Source: Gaiellaceae bacterium
GTDB taxonomy: Bacteria > Actinomycetota > Thermoleophilia > Gaiellales > Gaiellaceae
Reading direction: 5' to 3'
Assembly (NCBI GenBank): GCA_026002995.1
Contig: BPGK01000001.1
Location: 1,364,001 to 1,428,000, forward strand
Length of the DNA stretch: 64,000 nt
Positions within the stretch are counted from its first letter, which is position 1. The number at the start of each line of letters is the position of its first letter. Below, piece by piece: positions 47,298-57,197 of this stretch. Under the pieces are notes generated by a model. That model was not told where the DNA came from. It saw only the letters and a list, made by a program, of their open reading frames with translations, and did no database searches. Both the position numbers and the translations under genes were made by a program.

Positions 47298-47443
47298 GAC
47301 GCGGCCGTGCGGTAGGCGAGCGCGCGCCCCCCACCCGCGCCGCCGCGGATCGACCCGGCTGAAGGCCGCCCGCTCGCGACGACCGCCGGGGCGTGCTCGA
47401 GACCGGCGCGTAAGGCGCAGCCGCTCCAGCGCTGATACTCCGG

Positions 47444-50400
47444 GTGATGCGCCTCGCCGACGACGGCACGCTGCTCCTCTCTCCCTCCGACCTCTCGGCC
47501 CATCTCGCCTGCCCGCACCTGACGAACCTCGAGCTCCGCGTCGCGCGCGGGGAGCTCGAGCGGCCGCGGGTCGACGACACGCACGGCGAGCTCCTGCGGC
47601 GGAAGGGCGACGAGCACGAGGCCGCGTACCTCGCGCGGCTCGTCGCCGAGGGGCGCTCGATCGTCCGCATCCCGACCTACGACGACGCAGGCTTCGACGC
47701 CGACGAGGCGCGGCGGCTGACCGAGGAGGCGATCCGCGCGGGCGAGGCGGACGTGATCTACCAGCCGTACCTCACGGACGGGACGTGGCGCGGGTTCGCC
47801 GACTTCCTCGAGCGCCAGCCCGACGCCACCTACGAGGCCGTGGACACGAAGCTCGCGCGCTCGGCGAAGCCCGCGCACGTGCTCCAGCTCTGCTTCTACT
47901 CGGAGCAGCTCGCGCGGGTGCAGGGACGGATGCCGGAGCGCTGCCACCTCGAGCTCGGGACGGGGCGGCGGGAGACCTTTCGCACCGCCGACTACCTCGC
48001 CTTCTACCGCCGCGCGCGGAAGCGGCTGCTCGAGGCGCTCGCGAGCGAACCGGAGACGTACCCGTGGCCGTGCGAGCGCTGCGGGCTCTGCGACTTCCGC
48101 CACCTCTGCAGGGACCGCCTTCGCGCGGACGACAACCTCGTCCTCGTCGCCGGCCTGCGCCGGAGCCAGGCCGAGCACCTCGCAGGTCACGGCATCCCGA
48201 CCCTCGAGGCGCTCGGCCGCCAGGCGCCGGGGCTCGAGGTGGACGGCATGCGGCCGGAGACGCTCGAGGCGCTCCGCCACCAGGCCGAGCTCCAGCTCCA
48301 CTTCCGTGCGACGGGCGAGCATCGCGTCGACGACCTGCCGCTCGAGGAAGGGCGCGGTTACGCACTCCTGCCCGAGCCGTCCTTCGGCGACGTCTGGCTC
48401 GATCTCGAGGGCCATCCCTACTACGAGCCCGCGCGCGGGCTCGAGTACCTGTTCGGGTGGTGCTACCGCGACGAGAGCGGCACCATTCGCTACGAGGCCG
48501 CCTGGGCGCGCGATCGTGACGAGGAGCGGGCGGTGTTCGAGCGCTTCGTCGACTTCGTCGTCGAGCGCCGGCGCCGCTACCCGGGCGCGCACGTCTACCA
48601 CTACGCCGCCTACGAGCGGAGCGCGCTCCGGCGGCTCATGGGCGAGCACGCGACGCGCGAGCAGGAGGTAGACGCCTTCCTCCGCCAGGACGTGCTCGTC
48701 GACCTCTATCGCGTCGTCAAGCAGGCGCTGCGCGCCTCGGTCGAGAGCTACTCGATCAAGGCGCTCGAGGAGCTGTACGGGTTCGAGCGGACGGCCGAGG
48801 TGAAGGGCGGCGACGAGTCGACCGTCCTCTTCGAGCGCTACCTCGAGACCGGCGACGAGTCGCTCCTGCGCGAGATCGAGGCCTACAACGAGGAGGACTG
48901 TCGCTCGGCGGTCGAGCTCCACGAGTGGCTCATCCGCCGGCGTCCGCTGGACCTTCCCTGGCGCCCGACCGTCGAGCCCGAGCCGCCCGAGGAGGAGATG
49001 CCGCAGGAGCGGGCGCTCCTCCGCGACGCGCTCCTCGCGCGTTCGACCGAGGAGGGCGATCCGCCCTGGCTCCTCGCGCAGCTCCTCGACTACCACCGCC
49101 GCGAGGCGAAGCCGCAGTGGTGGGAGTGGTTCCTCCACCTGGAGCTCGACGAGGAGGAGCTGATCGCCGACACGGACACGCTCGGCGGCCTCGAGCTCGT
49201 CGGCGAGCCCGTCCCCGACAAGGGCTCCTTCGTCTACACGTTCTCGTTCCCCGAGCAGGAGCACAAGATCTCCGGCGAGGCAGTCGATCCGGCAACAGGG
49301 AAGAAGTACGCCGTGACAGTCGACGACGAGCGCGGTCTCCTGCGGCTCCGGCGCGGGAAGAAGCGGGCCGGCGAGCCGCTCCCGCGCGCGCTCGTCCCTC
49401 CGGAGCCGATCCACGACCGGGAACAGCGCGCCGCGCTCGCGCGGCTCGCCCGAGCCTACCTCGACGGGCGCGCGCATCCGGCGGCGGTCGCCGTGCTCGA
49501 GCGCGAGCCGCCGCGGGCTCGGCTCGACGTGCCGCCGGTGGAGGCCGTCGCGACGCTCGATCGGAGCTACCTCTTCATTCAGGGGCCGCCCGGCTCCGGG
49601 AAGACCTGGCAGGGCGCGAAGATGGCGGTCGCGCTCATGCGGGCGGGGAAGCGGGTCGGCGTCACCTCCCTCAGCCACAAGGCGATCCACAAGCTGCTCG
49701 AGGAGATCGAGCGCGAGGCGCGCGAGCAGGACCCGCCCTTCTCGTTCCGCGGCCGGAAGAAGTCAACCGCCGGGAACGAGGAGTCGCGCTTCACGGGCGC
49801 CTTCATCGACTCGGCCGACGGCTGGAAGGAGATGCTGGACCCGGCGCTCCAGCTCCTCGCGGGCACGGCCTGGCTCTTCGCGCGCGAGTGCTTCGAGGGC
49901 CTTCTCGACACGCTGTTCGTGGACGAGGCGGGCCAGGTCGCGCTCGCAGACGTGCTCGCAGTGGCTCCCGCCGCCCGCAACCTCGTCCTGCTCGGCGACC
50001 CGAACCAGCTGCCGCAGGTCTCGCAGGGTGCGCAGCCGGAGCAGGCGAAGGTGTCCGTGCTCCAACACCTCCTCGGCGAGGACGAGACGGTGCCGCCCGA
50101 GCGCGGCATCTTCCTCGACCGCACCTGGCGCCTGCGGCCGGAGATCTGCGCGTTCACGTCGGACGCCTACTACGAGGGCCGGCTCGCGCCGGCCGAGGTC
50201 GCGAAGCGCCGCTCCCTCGCCGCGGGCAACGGGCTCGTCTCGGTCGGGATCGAGCACGCCGGGCGGAGCCAGTCCTCGTGGGAGGAGGTGGACGCGGTCG
50301 CGAAGGCGATCGACGGACTCCTCGGGACCTCGTACGTCGACGCGGACGGCGTCGCGCGCCCGGTGGGGGAGGCAGACGTCCTCGTCGTCGCGCCCTACAA

Positions 50401-50719
50401 CGCGCAGGTGCGGCGGCTGCGGCAGCGCCTCCCAGACGGCGTTCGCGTCGGGACCGTGGACAAGTTCCAGGGGCAGGAGGCGCCTGTCGTCTTCGTCTCG
50501 ATGGCGAGCTCGAGCGCCGAGGACGCCCCACGAGGGATCGGGTTCGCCTTCGACCGCCACCGCGTGAACGTCGCCACCTCGCGGGCGCAGTGCCGGGTCG
50601 AGCTCGTGTGCGCGCCGCGGCTCCTGGACGCCGACTGCAAGACGGTCGAGCAGATGCGGCTCGTGAATGCGGTCTGTCGCTTCCTCGAGCTCGCCCAGCC
50701 CGGAGGGACGACCTCGTAG
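47444..50719 (+). CDS. TM0106-type RecB-like nuclease fused to a superfamily I helicase
   Basis: This 1091-residue protein joins three parts. Residues ~1-230 form a RecB/Cas4-like PD-(D/E)XK nuclease with cysteines placed for an Fe-S cluster (ACPH, then PWPCERCGLCDFRHLC). Residues ~320-500 form an RNase H-like exonuclease (VWLDLEGHPYY, HYAAYERSALR, YNEEDC). Residues ~700-1090 form a Dna2/UPF1-like helicase (GPPGSGKTWQGAK, LFVDEAGQVALAD, GDPNQLPQVSQG, VGTVDKFQGQEAPVV, VNVATSRA). It probably acts in DNA or R-loop processing. ATG 47447 is an equally good start. Confidence 0.88.
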   Translation: MMRLADDGTLLLSPSDLSAHLACPHLTNLELRVARGELERPRVDDTHGELLRRKGDEHEAAYLARLVAEGRSIVRIPTYDDAGFDADEARRLTEEAIRAGEADVIYQPYLTDGTWRGFADFLERQPDATYEAVDTKLARSAKPAHVLQLCFYSEQLARVQGRMPERCHLELGTGRRETFRTADYLAFYRRARKRLLEALASEPETYPWPCERCGLCDFRHLCRDRLRADDNLVLVAGLRRSQAEHLAGHGIPTLEALGRQAPGLEVDGMRPETLEALRHQAELQLHFRATGEHRVDDLPLEEGRGYALLPEPSFGDVWLDLEGHPYYEPARGLEYLFGWCYRDESGTIRYEAAWARDRDEERAVFERFVDFVVERRRRYPGAHVYHYAAYERSALRRLMGEHATREQEVDAFLRQDVLVDLYRVVKQALRASVESYSIKALEELYGFERTAEVKGGDESTVLFERYLETGDESLLREIEAYNEEDCRSAVELHEWLIRRRPLDLPWRPTVEPEPPEEEMPQERALLRDALLARSTEEGDPPWLLAQLLDYHRREAKPQWWEWFLHLELDEEELIADTDTLGGLELVGEPVPDKGSFVYTFSFPEQEHKISGEAVDPATGKKYAVTVDDERGLLRLRRGKKRAGEPLPRALVPPEPIHDREQRAALARLARAYLDGRAHPAAVAVLEREPPRARLDVPPVEAVATLDRSYLFIQGPPGSGKTWQGAKMAVALMRAGKRVGVTSLSHKAIHKLLEEIEREAREQDPPFSFRGRKKSTAGNEESRFTGAFIDSADGWKEMLDPALQLLAGTAWLFARECFEGLLDTLFVDEAGQVALADVLAVAPAARNLVLLGDPNQLPQVSQGAQPEQAKVSVLQHLLGEDETVPPERGIFLDRTWRLRPEICAFTSDAYYEGRLAPAEVAKRRSLAAGNGLVSVGIEHAGRSQSSWEEVDAVAKAIDGLLGTSYVDADGVARPVGEADVLVVAPYNAQVRRLRQRLPDGVRVGTVDKFQGQEAPVVFVSMASSSAEDAPRGIGFAFDRHRVNVATSRAQCRVELVCAPRLLDADCKTVEQMRLVNAVCRFLELAQPGGTTS

Positions 50720-50785
50720 CCCTCGGCGCCGGTGGCGACGGTCTCGTGCCGTAAGACGGCGCCCCGCTCGCGCTGACTCCCAGGC

Positions 50786-51463
50786 ATGACGACCTCTCTG
50801 CCTGTGACCGTTCGCTGCGCGCTCTGCGGGGAGCTCTCCGCGCAGATGTCGCTCGCCTCCACCTCGACCTTCGGCCCGCCCGACCTCGATCTCCGCCCGA
50901 GCGGGCCCGCCCGCTGGGCGCTGCAGTTCCGCGTCCAGCACTGCGCCGCGTGTGGCTACTGCGCTCCCCGCATCGGCGAGTGCGACCCGAGCGCGGCGCG
51001 CACCGTCTCCTCCGTTCTCTACCGCGAGGTGTACGAGCGCGCGAGGATGCCCACGCTCGCCCGCCGCCTCTTCTGCGCTGCGCTCGTCGCCGAGGGAGCC
51101 GAGGAGCGCCAGCAGGCCGCCTGGCACTTCGTCGAGGCCGCGTGGGCGTGTGACGATGCGGGAGCAACCGCGCAGGCTCGCATCTGTCGCGAGCGCGCCG
51201 CCGAGATGTTCGCCGCCGCGCTCGCCTGGGGAGACATCCCGGTCGAGAGCACGGTCGTGCACGGCGTGCGCGCAGACCTCCTGCGCCGCGCCGGCCGGTA
51301 CGAGGACGCGCTCTCGGCGATCGAGGCCGCCGAGGCGACGATCGACGCAGACGACGAGGGCGCAGAGCACGCCGTGTGCGTCCTCGCCTACCTGCGAGAG
51401 CTCGTGGAGGCGGAAGACGACACGTGCCACAACGCCGCCGAGGCCTTCGCCAGGGAGGAGTGA
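50786..51463 (+). CDS. DUF2225-like cysteine-rich protein
   Basis: This 225-residue protein has two N-terminal CxxC pairs (RCALCGELS; HCAACGYCAPRI) and a helical TPR-like remainder (LYREVYERARMPTLARRLFC and on, ADLLRRAGRYEDALSAIEAA). The pattern fits DUF2225 proteins, whose function is unknown. A metal-bound ribbon followed by helical repeats suggests a binding protein. It stands alone between the nuclease-helicase and a small secreted protein. Confidence 0.65.
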   Translation: MTTSLPVTVRCALCGELSAQMSLASTSTFGPPDLDLRPSGPARWALQFRVQHCAACGYCAPRIGECDPSAARTVSSVLYREVYERARMPTLARRLFCAALVAEGAEERQQAAWHFVEAAWACDDAGATAQARICRERAAEMFAAALAWGDIPVESTVVHGVRADLLRRAGRYEDALSAIEAAEATIDADDEGAEHAVCVLAYLRELVEAEDDTCHNAAEAFAREE

Positions 51464-51533
51464 GCCCGGCGCCGGGACTTCCGCGCGGACGCGGCTCCTC
51501 GAGCTCGCGCAGCGCGGCCGAGCTCGCAGAGCC

Positions 51534-51562
51534 TTGACGTTCCCCCGCACGAGGAGTAGCGT
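51534..51562 (+). promoter_or_regulatory. Sigma-A-type promoter, TTGACG-17-TAGCGT
   Basis: TTGACG at 51534-51539 and TAGCGT at 51557-51562 are separated by 17 nt. The predicted transcript has a ~36-nt leader with a GGGAGG ribosome-binding site before ATG 51606. It is the clearest two-box promoter in the window. Confidence 0.6.
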
Positions 51563-51605
51563 CTCGCCGTGGCGTCGCCCGGCGCCACTGAGAGGGGAGG
51601 CCTCA

Positions 51606-51914
51606 ATGTCGAAATCGTTGCTCGTGGCGACGCTCGCCGCCGCCGTCCTCGCTGCGGTAGCTGCCGCTCCGGCGCTCGCGGGCGAGGTGACCGGGAACGG
51701 CAAGCCGACGGCGATGAGAGGACACGCGAAGTCCGAGTGCGGCTTCTCGGGACGGGAAGACGAGACTGAAGCCGGGTCGCCGCTCCGGACGCAGACGCCG
51801 CACCAGGTGTGGTTGAGTCCGGAGTTCTCGGGCGTGGCCGGCGGTGTCGTCGTCACCCCGCAGCCCGGCACTCCAGGCATTGCCTGCAACGGCCACCTGA
51901 GCCCGGCGAAGTAG
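51606..51914 (+). CDS. Small secreted protein of unknown function
   Basis: This 102-residue protein has a clean Sec signal peptide (MSKSLLVATLAAAVLAAVAA, cleavage likely after APALA). The mature part is ~75 residues, polar, with two cysteines (KSECGFSGRE; GIACNGHL) that could form a disulfide. No family is recognised. It has its own promoter and GGGAGG ribosome-binding site, so it is probably a monocistronic secreted protein. Confidence 0.75.
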   Translation: MSKSLLVATLAAAVLAAVAAAPALAGEVTGNGKPTAMRGHAKSECGFSGREDETEAGSPLRTQTPHQVWLSPEFSGVAGGVVVTPQPGTPGIACNGHLSPAK

Positions 51915-52076
51915 CGTCCGTGAGTCCGCGTGAGCCGGCTCCGCCTCGCGCGGGGGCGGCTCACGACCCGCGCGCTCGAGTCGTGGCGCGCTTCCTAGTA
52001 GCCTCTGAGACTCGGAAACCGGCCCCGGGAGGGCGGCCTGACAGGAGTCCGGCCGACCCCGGTGAGAGGAGGGAAG

Positions 52077-52949
52077 ATGTCGAAGAGACTCTCGGTCCTT
52101 GCCCTACTCGCCGCCGTGCTCGCGCTCGTCGCGGTCGGCTGTGGCGGAGGTGACGAAGACGATCTGCTCGCGCAGATCGAGGAGGAGGGCGTCATCACCG
52201 TGTCGACCGATCCGGCGTACCCGCCGCAGTCGCAGCTCAACCAGGAGACGGGAGAGTACGAGGGGTTCGACATCGATGTCGCAAAGGAGATCGCGGAGCG
52301 CCTCGGTGTCGACATCGCGTGGGAGACGCCCTCGTGGGAGACGATCACCGGCGGCAACTGGGCCGGACGCTGGGACATCTCGGTCGGCTCGATGACGATC
52401 ACGCCCGAGCGCGCCGAGGTGCTCCACTTCACGCCGCCCTACTACTACACGCCCGCTGCGATCGCGGTGCACGAGGACAACACGACGATCGACGGGGTCG
52501 AGGATCTGGACGGCAAGCGCATCGGCGTCTGCGGGGGTTGCACCTACCAGACGTACCTCGAGGGGACGCTCGAGATCGCGCAGGATCCATCCGGCGAGGC
52601 CGTGCCGATCGAGTCACCGATCCAGAACCCGAACATCCAGACGAAGGAGACCGACATCGTCGCGATCGACGACCTCGCCCTCGGCGACGGAGTCCGGCTC
52701 GACGCGGTGATCTCCGCGCTTCCGACGCTGCAGGAGGCGATCGACAGCGGCAAGCCGATCAAGATCGTCGGCGAGCCGCTCTACTACGAGCCGCTCTCGG
52801 TCGCGCTCGACCGCAACTCGCAGCTCGACCCGACGCGCCTGCTCGAGCGGATCTCCGAGATCATCGAGGAGATGCACGCGGACGGGACGCTGTCGGCGCT
52901 GTCCGAGAAGTGGTACGGCGTCGACCTGACGCAAGGCCCGGAGAGCTGA
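52077..52949 (+). CDS. Polar amino-acid ABC transporter, substrate-binding lipoprotein
   Basis: This 290-residue periplasmic-binding-protein type lipoprotein has a signal peptide ending in the lipobox VAVGC (Cys22). The SBP_bac_3 domain follows: GVITVSTDPAYPPQSQLN, GFDIDVAKEIAERLGVDIAW, and TPERAEVLHFTPPYYYTPA. It captures a polar amino acid for the permease and ATPase encoded directly downstream. ATG 52077 is preceded by a strong GAGAGGAGGGAAG ribosome-binding site, better than the upstream in-frame start. Confidence 0.92.
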   Translation: MSKRLSVLALLAAVLALVAVGCGGGDEDDLLAQIEEEGVITVSTDPAYPPQSQLNQETGEYEGFDIDVAKEIAERLGVDIAWETPSWETITGGNWAGRWDISVGSMTITPERAEVLHFTPPYYYTPAAIAVHEDNTTIDGVEDLDGKRIGVCGGCTYQTYLEGTLEIAQDPSGEAVPIESPIQNPNIQTKETDIVAIDDLALGDGVRLDAVISALPTLQEAIDSGKPIKIVGEPLYYEPLSVALDRNSQLDPTRLLERISEIIEEMHADGTLSALSEKWYGVDLTQGPES

Positions 52950-52965
52950 GCGGGGGCGGCGAGGG

Positions 52966-53886
52966 ATGACGGAGCTCGAGGGCGGCGGCGCGGGGGGTGC
53001 GTCGCCGCCTTCGCCGTCGTCCACCATCGGGCGCCGCGAGCGGCTCGAGCTCCTCTCGGCGCGGATCCCCTTCCGGCTCAAGCTCGCCCTCGTCTGGGCT
53101 GCGATCGTAGCGATCTTCGCCACGCTCTTCGCCGCCGCCGGCTTCGACACGCAGTGGATGCGCGAGCACGTGCGCTTCATCGCCGGTGGCCTGACGTGGA
53201 CGGCGATCATCGCCGTCGCGTCGATCGCGCTCGCGTGCGTCCTCGCGCTCTTCGGCGCTCTCGGCCGGCTGAGCCGCAACCCGATCGCGATCGGCGTCAC
53301 GAGCTTCTACACCTCGTTCTTCCGGGGCACGCCGCTGATCGTGCAGCTCTTCCTCATCTACCTCGCGCTGCCGCAGATCGGGATCGGGCTCGGCCCTCCG
53401 TGGAACGAGTGGCTCACGCTCGACGTCTTCACGGCCGGGATCATCGCGCTCGGCCTCAACTACGGGGCCTACATGACGGAGATCTTCCGCGCCGGCATCC
53501 AGTCCGTCGGTCATGGGCAGTCGGAGGCGGCCGAGGCGCTCGGGATGACGTACGCGCAGAAGATGCGCCGCGTCGTGCTCCCGCAGGCGGTGCGCGTGAT
53601 CATCCCGCCCACCGGGAACGAGTTCATCGCCATGCTCAAGGACACCGCCCTCGTGAGCCTCCTCGGGGCGAGCGTCGAGCAGATGGAGATCTTCCGGCGA
53701 GCCCAGCTCGCCGGCCGGGCGGACTTCCGCTACCTCGAGGCGCTCCTCATCGCGGCGCTCATGTACTGGGCGCTGACGACGATCTTCCAGTACTTCCAGC
53801 TCCGGCTCGAGCGTCGCCTGAGCAAGGGGTACGTCCGCGGGACCGCGGGCGTCGCCGTCGCCGGCGAGCGGGGAGGCTCGCGGTGA
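52966..53886 (+). CDS. Polar amino-acid ABC transporter permease
   Basis: This 306-residue membrane protein of the His/Glu/Gln/Arg/opine type has a low-complexity N-terminal tail, about five or six membrane segments, and the EAA-type coupling loop [20 protein letters not shown] followed by [17 protein letters not shown]. The [19 protein letters not shown] segment is characteristic. The end overlaps the GTG of the ATPase gene by 4 bases. Substrate is not assigned. Confidence 0.92.
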   Translation: MTELEGGGAGGASPPSPSSTIGRRERLELLSARIPFRLKLALVWAAIVAIFATLFAAAGFDTQWMREHVRFIAGGLTWTAIIAVASIALACVLALFGALGRLSRNPIAIGVTSFYTSFFRGTPLIVQLFLIYLALPQIGIGLGPPWNEWLTLDVFTAGIIALGLNYGAYMTEIFRAGIQSVGHGQSEAAEALGMTYAQKMRRVVLPQAVRVIIPPTGNEFIAMLKDTALVSLLGASVEQMEIFRRAQLAGRADFRYLEALLIAALMYWALTTIFQYFQLRLERRLSKGYVRGTAGVAVAGERGGSR

Positions 53887-54635
53887 GCGAGGTGCGCATC
53901 GAAGGCCTCGTGAAGTCGTTCGGTGGTCACGTCGTGCTGAAGGGCATCGATCTCGACGTGGCCCGCGGCGAGGTCGTCGTCATCTTCGGCCGCTCCGGGT
54001 CGGGGAAGAGCACGCTCCTTCGCTGCATCAACTTCCTCGAGGAGCCGACGGTGGGGACGATCGAGGTCGCAGGGATCCGGATCGAGGGGGGAGGGCACCG
54101 GACGCGCGCGAAGCGCGAGCGGATCCGCCAGCTCCGGATCCGGACCGGGATGGTCTTTCAGGACTTCAACCTCTTCCCGCACCGGACCGCGCTCGAGAAC
54201 GTGCTCGAGGGCCCGGTGACGGTGCTCGGCAGGCCGCGGGAAGAAGCCGCGCGCCGCGCGCGCGAGCTCCTCGCCATGGTCGGGCTCCCCGACAAGGCCG
54301 ACCACTTCCCGATCCAGCTCTCGGGAGGTCAGCAACAGCGTGTCGCGATCGCGCGGGCGCTCGCGATGAATCCGAGCGTCATGCTCTTCGACGAGCCCAC
54401 CTCGGCTCTCGACCCCGAGTTGACCGGCGAGGTGCTCGCCGTCATGCGCCGCCTCGCCACGGAGCTGCACATGACGATGCTCGTCGTGACGCACGAGATG
54501 GGCTTCGCCCGCGAAGTCGCGTCGCGCATGGTGTTCCTCCACGAGGGCGAGATCATCGAGGAGGGGCCCCCGTCGAGGGTGCTGACGCGTCCCGAGCGGC
54601 CCGAGACGCGTCGCTTCCTCGACGCCGTGCTGTAG
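53883..54635 (+). CDS. Polar amino-acid ABC transporter ATP-binding protein
   Basis: This 250-residue GlnQ/HisP-type ATPase has Walker [11 protein letters not shown]-loop [15 protein letters not shown], signature [17 protein letters not shown], Walker [14 protein letters not shown], and switch [11 protein letters not shown]. The GTG start overlaps the permease stop. With the two preceding genes it forms a complete three-gene importer that is constitutive as far as the sequence shows: no operator was found. Confidence 0.95.
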   Translation: MSEVRIEGLVKSFGGHVVLKGIDLDVARGEVVVIFGRSGSGKSTLLRCINFLEEPTVGTIEVAGIRIEGGGHRTRAKRERIRQLRIRTGMVFQDFNLFPHRTALENVLEGPVTVLGRPREEAARRARELLAMVGLPDKADHFPIQLSGGQQQRVAIARALAMNPSVMLFDEPTSALDPELTGEVLAVMRRLATELHMTMLVVTHEMGFAREVASRMVFLHEGEIIEEGPPSRVLTRPERPETRRFLDAVL

Positions 54636-54697
54636 GGGCGGGGCGTGCCTCTTCCTCGTCCGTCGCCTGCCCGGTAACCGGCCACGGAACGCCCGCG

Positions 54698-54703
54698 TAC
54701 GAT
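54698..54703 (+). promoter_or_regulatory. -10-like element TACGAT before the thioesterase gene
   Basis: TACGAT ends 8 nt before ATG 54712 and no ribosome-binding site is seen, a slightly longer version of the TANNNT-N6 leaderless module. Confidence 0.4.
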
Positions 54704-54711
54704 CTCGGCCC

Positions 54712-55437
54712 ATGGAGCCGCTCGTCCCACCGCCGCGAGAGGGGAGGACGTTCGCGGGCCGGCGGCGGATCCGACTCGCCGACCGCGACCCTCGAGCGCG
54801 CCTGCGACTCGATGCCGTCGCGCGCTTCCTCCAGGACGTAGCGACCGACGACGTCGACGAGACCGGCTGGGGGGCGCCCGACCACCTGTGGGTCGTGCGC
54901 TCGCTGAGGATTGACGTCCTCTCGCCGCCGGTTGCCGACGACTACGTCGAGCTTCTCACCTGGTGCAGTGGGACGGGGACGGTGGCCGCCGGCCGCAGGA
55001 TGTCGCTCATCGGCGACCGGGGCGGCCGCGTCGAGGTCGACGGGGTCTGGATCCACCTCGGCCCCGACGCCAGACCACAGCGCATCGAGGACTTCGACGT
55101 GTACGCGGGAGCGACCGAGGGCCGGGTCGTCACGACGAAGCTCGAGCTCGCTGAGCCGAAGCGTGCGATGGGGCGCTTCCCCTGGCACGTGCGGGTCTCG
55201 GATCTCGACCTGATGGGACACGTGAACAACGCGATCCACCTCGCTGCGGTGGAGGAGTGCCTGGCGAGGGGTGGTCCCGATCCGCGCGCGCCCCTGCGGG
55301 CGCGCGTCGACTACCGACACCCGATCGACCTCAGTGAGCCGGTCGAGCTCGTCGTGGAGGTGAGCGACGATGTCCTCGCGGTTGCCTTTCGAGTCGACGG
55401 CGTCACGAAGGCCGTCGCCCGCGTCGAGTCCGCGTAG
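54712..55437 (+). CDS. Acyl-ACP thioesterase (FatA/FatB-like, double hotdog)
   Basis: This 241-residue protein matches bacterial acyl-ACP thioesterases. The first hotdog (~residues 15-120) contains RLADRDPRARLRLDAVARFL, DVDETGWGAPDHLWVVRS and the GRRMSLIGDRGGRVEVDGVW strand. The second carries the catalytic-type DLMGHVNNAIHLAAVEE, whose Asn/His acts in hydrolysis. It releases free fatty acids from ACP. It ends one base before the convergent ABC-2 permease gene, with no room for a terminator between them. Confidence 0.85.
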   Translation: MEPLVPPPREGRTFAGRRRIRLADRDPRARLRLDAVARFLQDVATDDVDETGWGAPDHLWVVRSLRIDVLSPPVADDYVELLTWCSGTGTVAAGRRMSLIGDRGGRVEVDGVWIHLGPDARPQRIEDFDVYAGATEGRVVTTKLELAEPKRAMGRFPWHVRVSDLDLMGHVNNAIHLAAVEECLARGGPDPRAPLRARVDYRHPIDLSEPVELVVEVSDDVLAVAFRVDGVTKAVARVESA

Positions 55438-56241
55438 CTACGGCGTCCGGAGGTCTCGGCGCTCGACGAGCACGGCTCCGCCGGCGAGGGCGACGGCGCC
55501 CGCGAGCACGACGATGAGGGCTCCGAGCCAGTCGATTCCCGTCTGGAGCGGCGACGACCCGACGAGCCAGAACGGCGAGAGGACGCGGAAGGGATCGAGC
55601 CAGCCGGCGACGGCGTGGAGGCCGTTGACGAGGTACGCCGTCGCGGCGACGCCCGCGGGGATCCCGATCGCGACCGCTCGGCTCGGCACCGCCGCGCCGA
55701 GCCCGAGGGCCAGCCACCCGTGGAAGAGCCCGATCGCGGCGAGCCCGGAGACAGCGGCGAGGACGTTCTCCCGTGCGAGCCCGAGCCCGAGGAAGGGATC
55801 GAGGACGAGCATGGCGGCGCCGGCGGCGACGCAGAGAACGAGGACCTGCGCAGCGACGGCGATCCCCCGTGCGAGGACGGCGTCCCGGCGCCGGACGGGG
55901 TAGGCGAGGACGAGCTCGAGCCTGCCTGCGTCCTCTTCTCCAGCGAAGGTGCCGGCACCCGCGCCGATCGCCTGGACGAGCACGAGGAGCGGCAGCATGA
56001 AGCTGAAGAGCTCGACGTCGAGGAAGCCCGGCCCGGAGGTGATGTCGGTCCCTTCGGAGAGGCCGAAGAGGGAGCGGAGCACCTCGGGGTAGCTCTCGAG
56101 GAGCTGGTTGAAGTCGGGCGAGCCCTCGATCGAGGGGAAGATCGCAGCGATCAGCGCGATGTACCCGACGATGCCGAGTGACCAGGCGAGGAGGCCCCGG
56201 CGGTGATCGCCGATGCCCGTCCGGACGAGCTCAGTCGGCAC
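55438..56241 (-). CDS. ABC-2 type transporter permease
   Basis: This 267-residue membrane protein has six hydrophobic segments and the ABC-2 pattern: an N-terminal segment (LLAWSLGIVGYIALIAAIFP), a large loop (EGTDITSGPGFLDVELFSF), then EEDAGRLELVLAYPVRRRDA before the core segments. GTG 56241 is chosen because it lies 11 bp inside the end of the ATPase gene, giving the usual coupled order ATPase then permease. Substrate is unknown, possibly a drug or lipid. Confidence 0.85.
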   Translation of the reverse strand: MPTELVRTGIGDHRRGLLAWSLGIVGYIALIAAIFPSIEGSPDFNQLLESYPEVLRSLFGLSEGTDITSGPGFLDVELFSFMLPLLVLVQAIGAGAGTFAGEEDAGRLELVLAYPVRRRDAVLARGIAVAAQVLVLCVAAGAAMLVLDPFLGLGLARENVLAAVSGLAAIGLFHGWLALGLGAAVPSRAVAIGIPAGVAATAYLVNGLHAVAGWLDPFRVLSPFWLVGSSPLQTGIDWLGALIVVLAGAVALAGGAVLVERRDLRTP

Positions 56242-57142
56242 CGTCCGCCTCCCGGTAGAGCTCGAGAAAGATCTCCTCGAGGTCGGCAGGCTCGGAGACG
56301 AGGTCGACGACCGTGTGCCGCGCGAGCTCCTTGACGAGCGCGTCCATCGCGGTCTCGGGGGCGTTGAGGCGAACCGTGGCGCCCTCGCGCGCGACGACGC
56401 GCACGCCGTCGAGCCGCCCGAGCGCATCGACGTCGACGCTGTCGCCGAACGTCACCCGCACGTGTCGCAGCGACCGCGTCCGGAGCCCCTCGACGGTGTC
56501 GACGTCGACGAGGCGGCCGGAGCGGATGACGCCGACCCGGTCGGCCGTGTGCTGCACCTCGTCGAGCGAGTGCGAGGAGAGGAACACGGTGCCGCCCTCG
56601 GCGGCGGTCTCGCGCATGACGGCGCGGACCTCCGCCTGCAGGAGCGGGTCGAGCCCGGCCGTCGGCTCGTCGAGGACGACGAGGTCGGGTCGGTGCATGA
56701 ACGCCTGGACGAGCCCGACCTTCTGGCGGTTCCCCTTCGAGAGCTGACGCAGTGGCCGGTCGAGCACGACGCCGAGCCGCTCGCAGAGCTCGTCTCGCCG
56801 TGTCACGTCGACCGTGCCGCGGAGGCGAGAGAGCGACGCGAGGTACTCGGCGGCCGTCGGGCGGTCGGGGAGCCGGAGGTCGCCCGGGAGGTACCCGATG
56901 CGACGCCTGGCCTCGACGCCGTCCGCGCGCGAGTGCAAGCCGAAGATCCGCACGTGCCCGGCCGTCGGGTGGACGAGATCGAGGAGGAGGCGGATCGTCG
57001 TCGTCTTGCCCGCGCCGTTCGGCCCCAGGTAGCCGAAGACCTCGCCTCGCTCCACGCGCAGGGAGAGGTCGACGAGGGCCCGCACGCCGCCGCGATACGT
57101 CTTCGAGAGCTCGACGGCCTCGATCGCTGGAACCTCTCCCAC
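56231..57142 (-). CDS. ABC exporter ATP-binding protein
   Basis: This 303-residue DrrA/CcmA-like ATPase has Walker A GPNGAGKTT, YLPGDLRLPDRPTAAEYL (Q-loop), signature LSKGNRQKVGLVQAFM, Walker B LVVLDEPTAGLDP and switch SSHSLDEVQHTADRVG. A ~75-residue C-terminal extension is typical of antibiotic-type exporters. It pairs with the overlapping permease gene. It is transcribed divergently from the intradiol-dioxygenase-like gene 55 bp away. Confidence 0.92.
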   Translation of the reverse strand: MGEVPAIEAVELSKTYRGGVRALVDLSLRVERGEVFGYLGPNGAGKTTTIRLLLDLVHPTAGHVRIFGLHSRADGVEARRRIGYLPGDLRLPDRPTAAEYLASLSRLRGTVDVTRRDELCERLGVVLDRPLRQLSKGNRQKVGLVQAFMHRPDLVVLDEPTAGLDPLLQAEVRAVMRETAAEGGTVFLSSHSLDEVQHTADRVGVIRSGRLVDVDTVEGLRTRSLRHVRVTFGDSVDVDALGRLDGVRVVAREGATVRLNAPETAMDALVKELARHTVVDLVSEPADLEEIFLELYREADGAD

Positions 57143-57148
57143 GCCCCG

Positions 57149-57154
57149 ATCGTA
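57149..57154 (-). promoter_or_regulatory. -10-like element TACGAT (minus strand) for the ABC exporter
   Basis: Read on the minus strand, TACGAT ends 6 nt before the GTG of the exporter ATPase. With the + strand element at 57186-57191 it makes a compact divergent promoter. Confidence 0.5.
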
Positions 57155-57185
57155 CGCGCCGAGCCTCCTGCCCTGGAACGGAGGC

Positions 57186-57191
57186 TATCCT
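57186..57191 (+). promoter_or_regulatory. -10-like element TATCCT, leaderless start
   Basis: TATCCT ends 6 nt before ATG 57198 with no ribosome-binding site, the standard layout in this window. Confidence 0.5.
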
Positions 57192-57197
57192 CGAGGC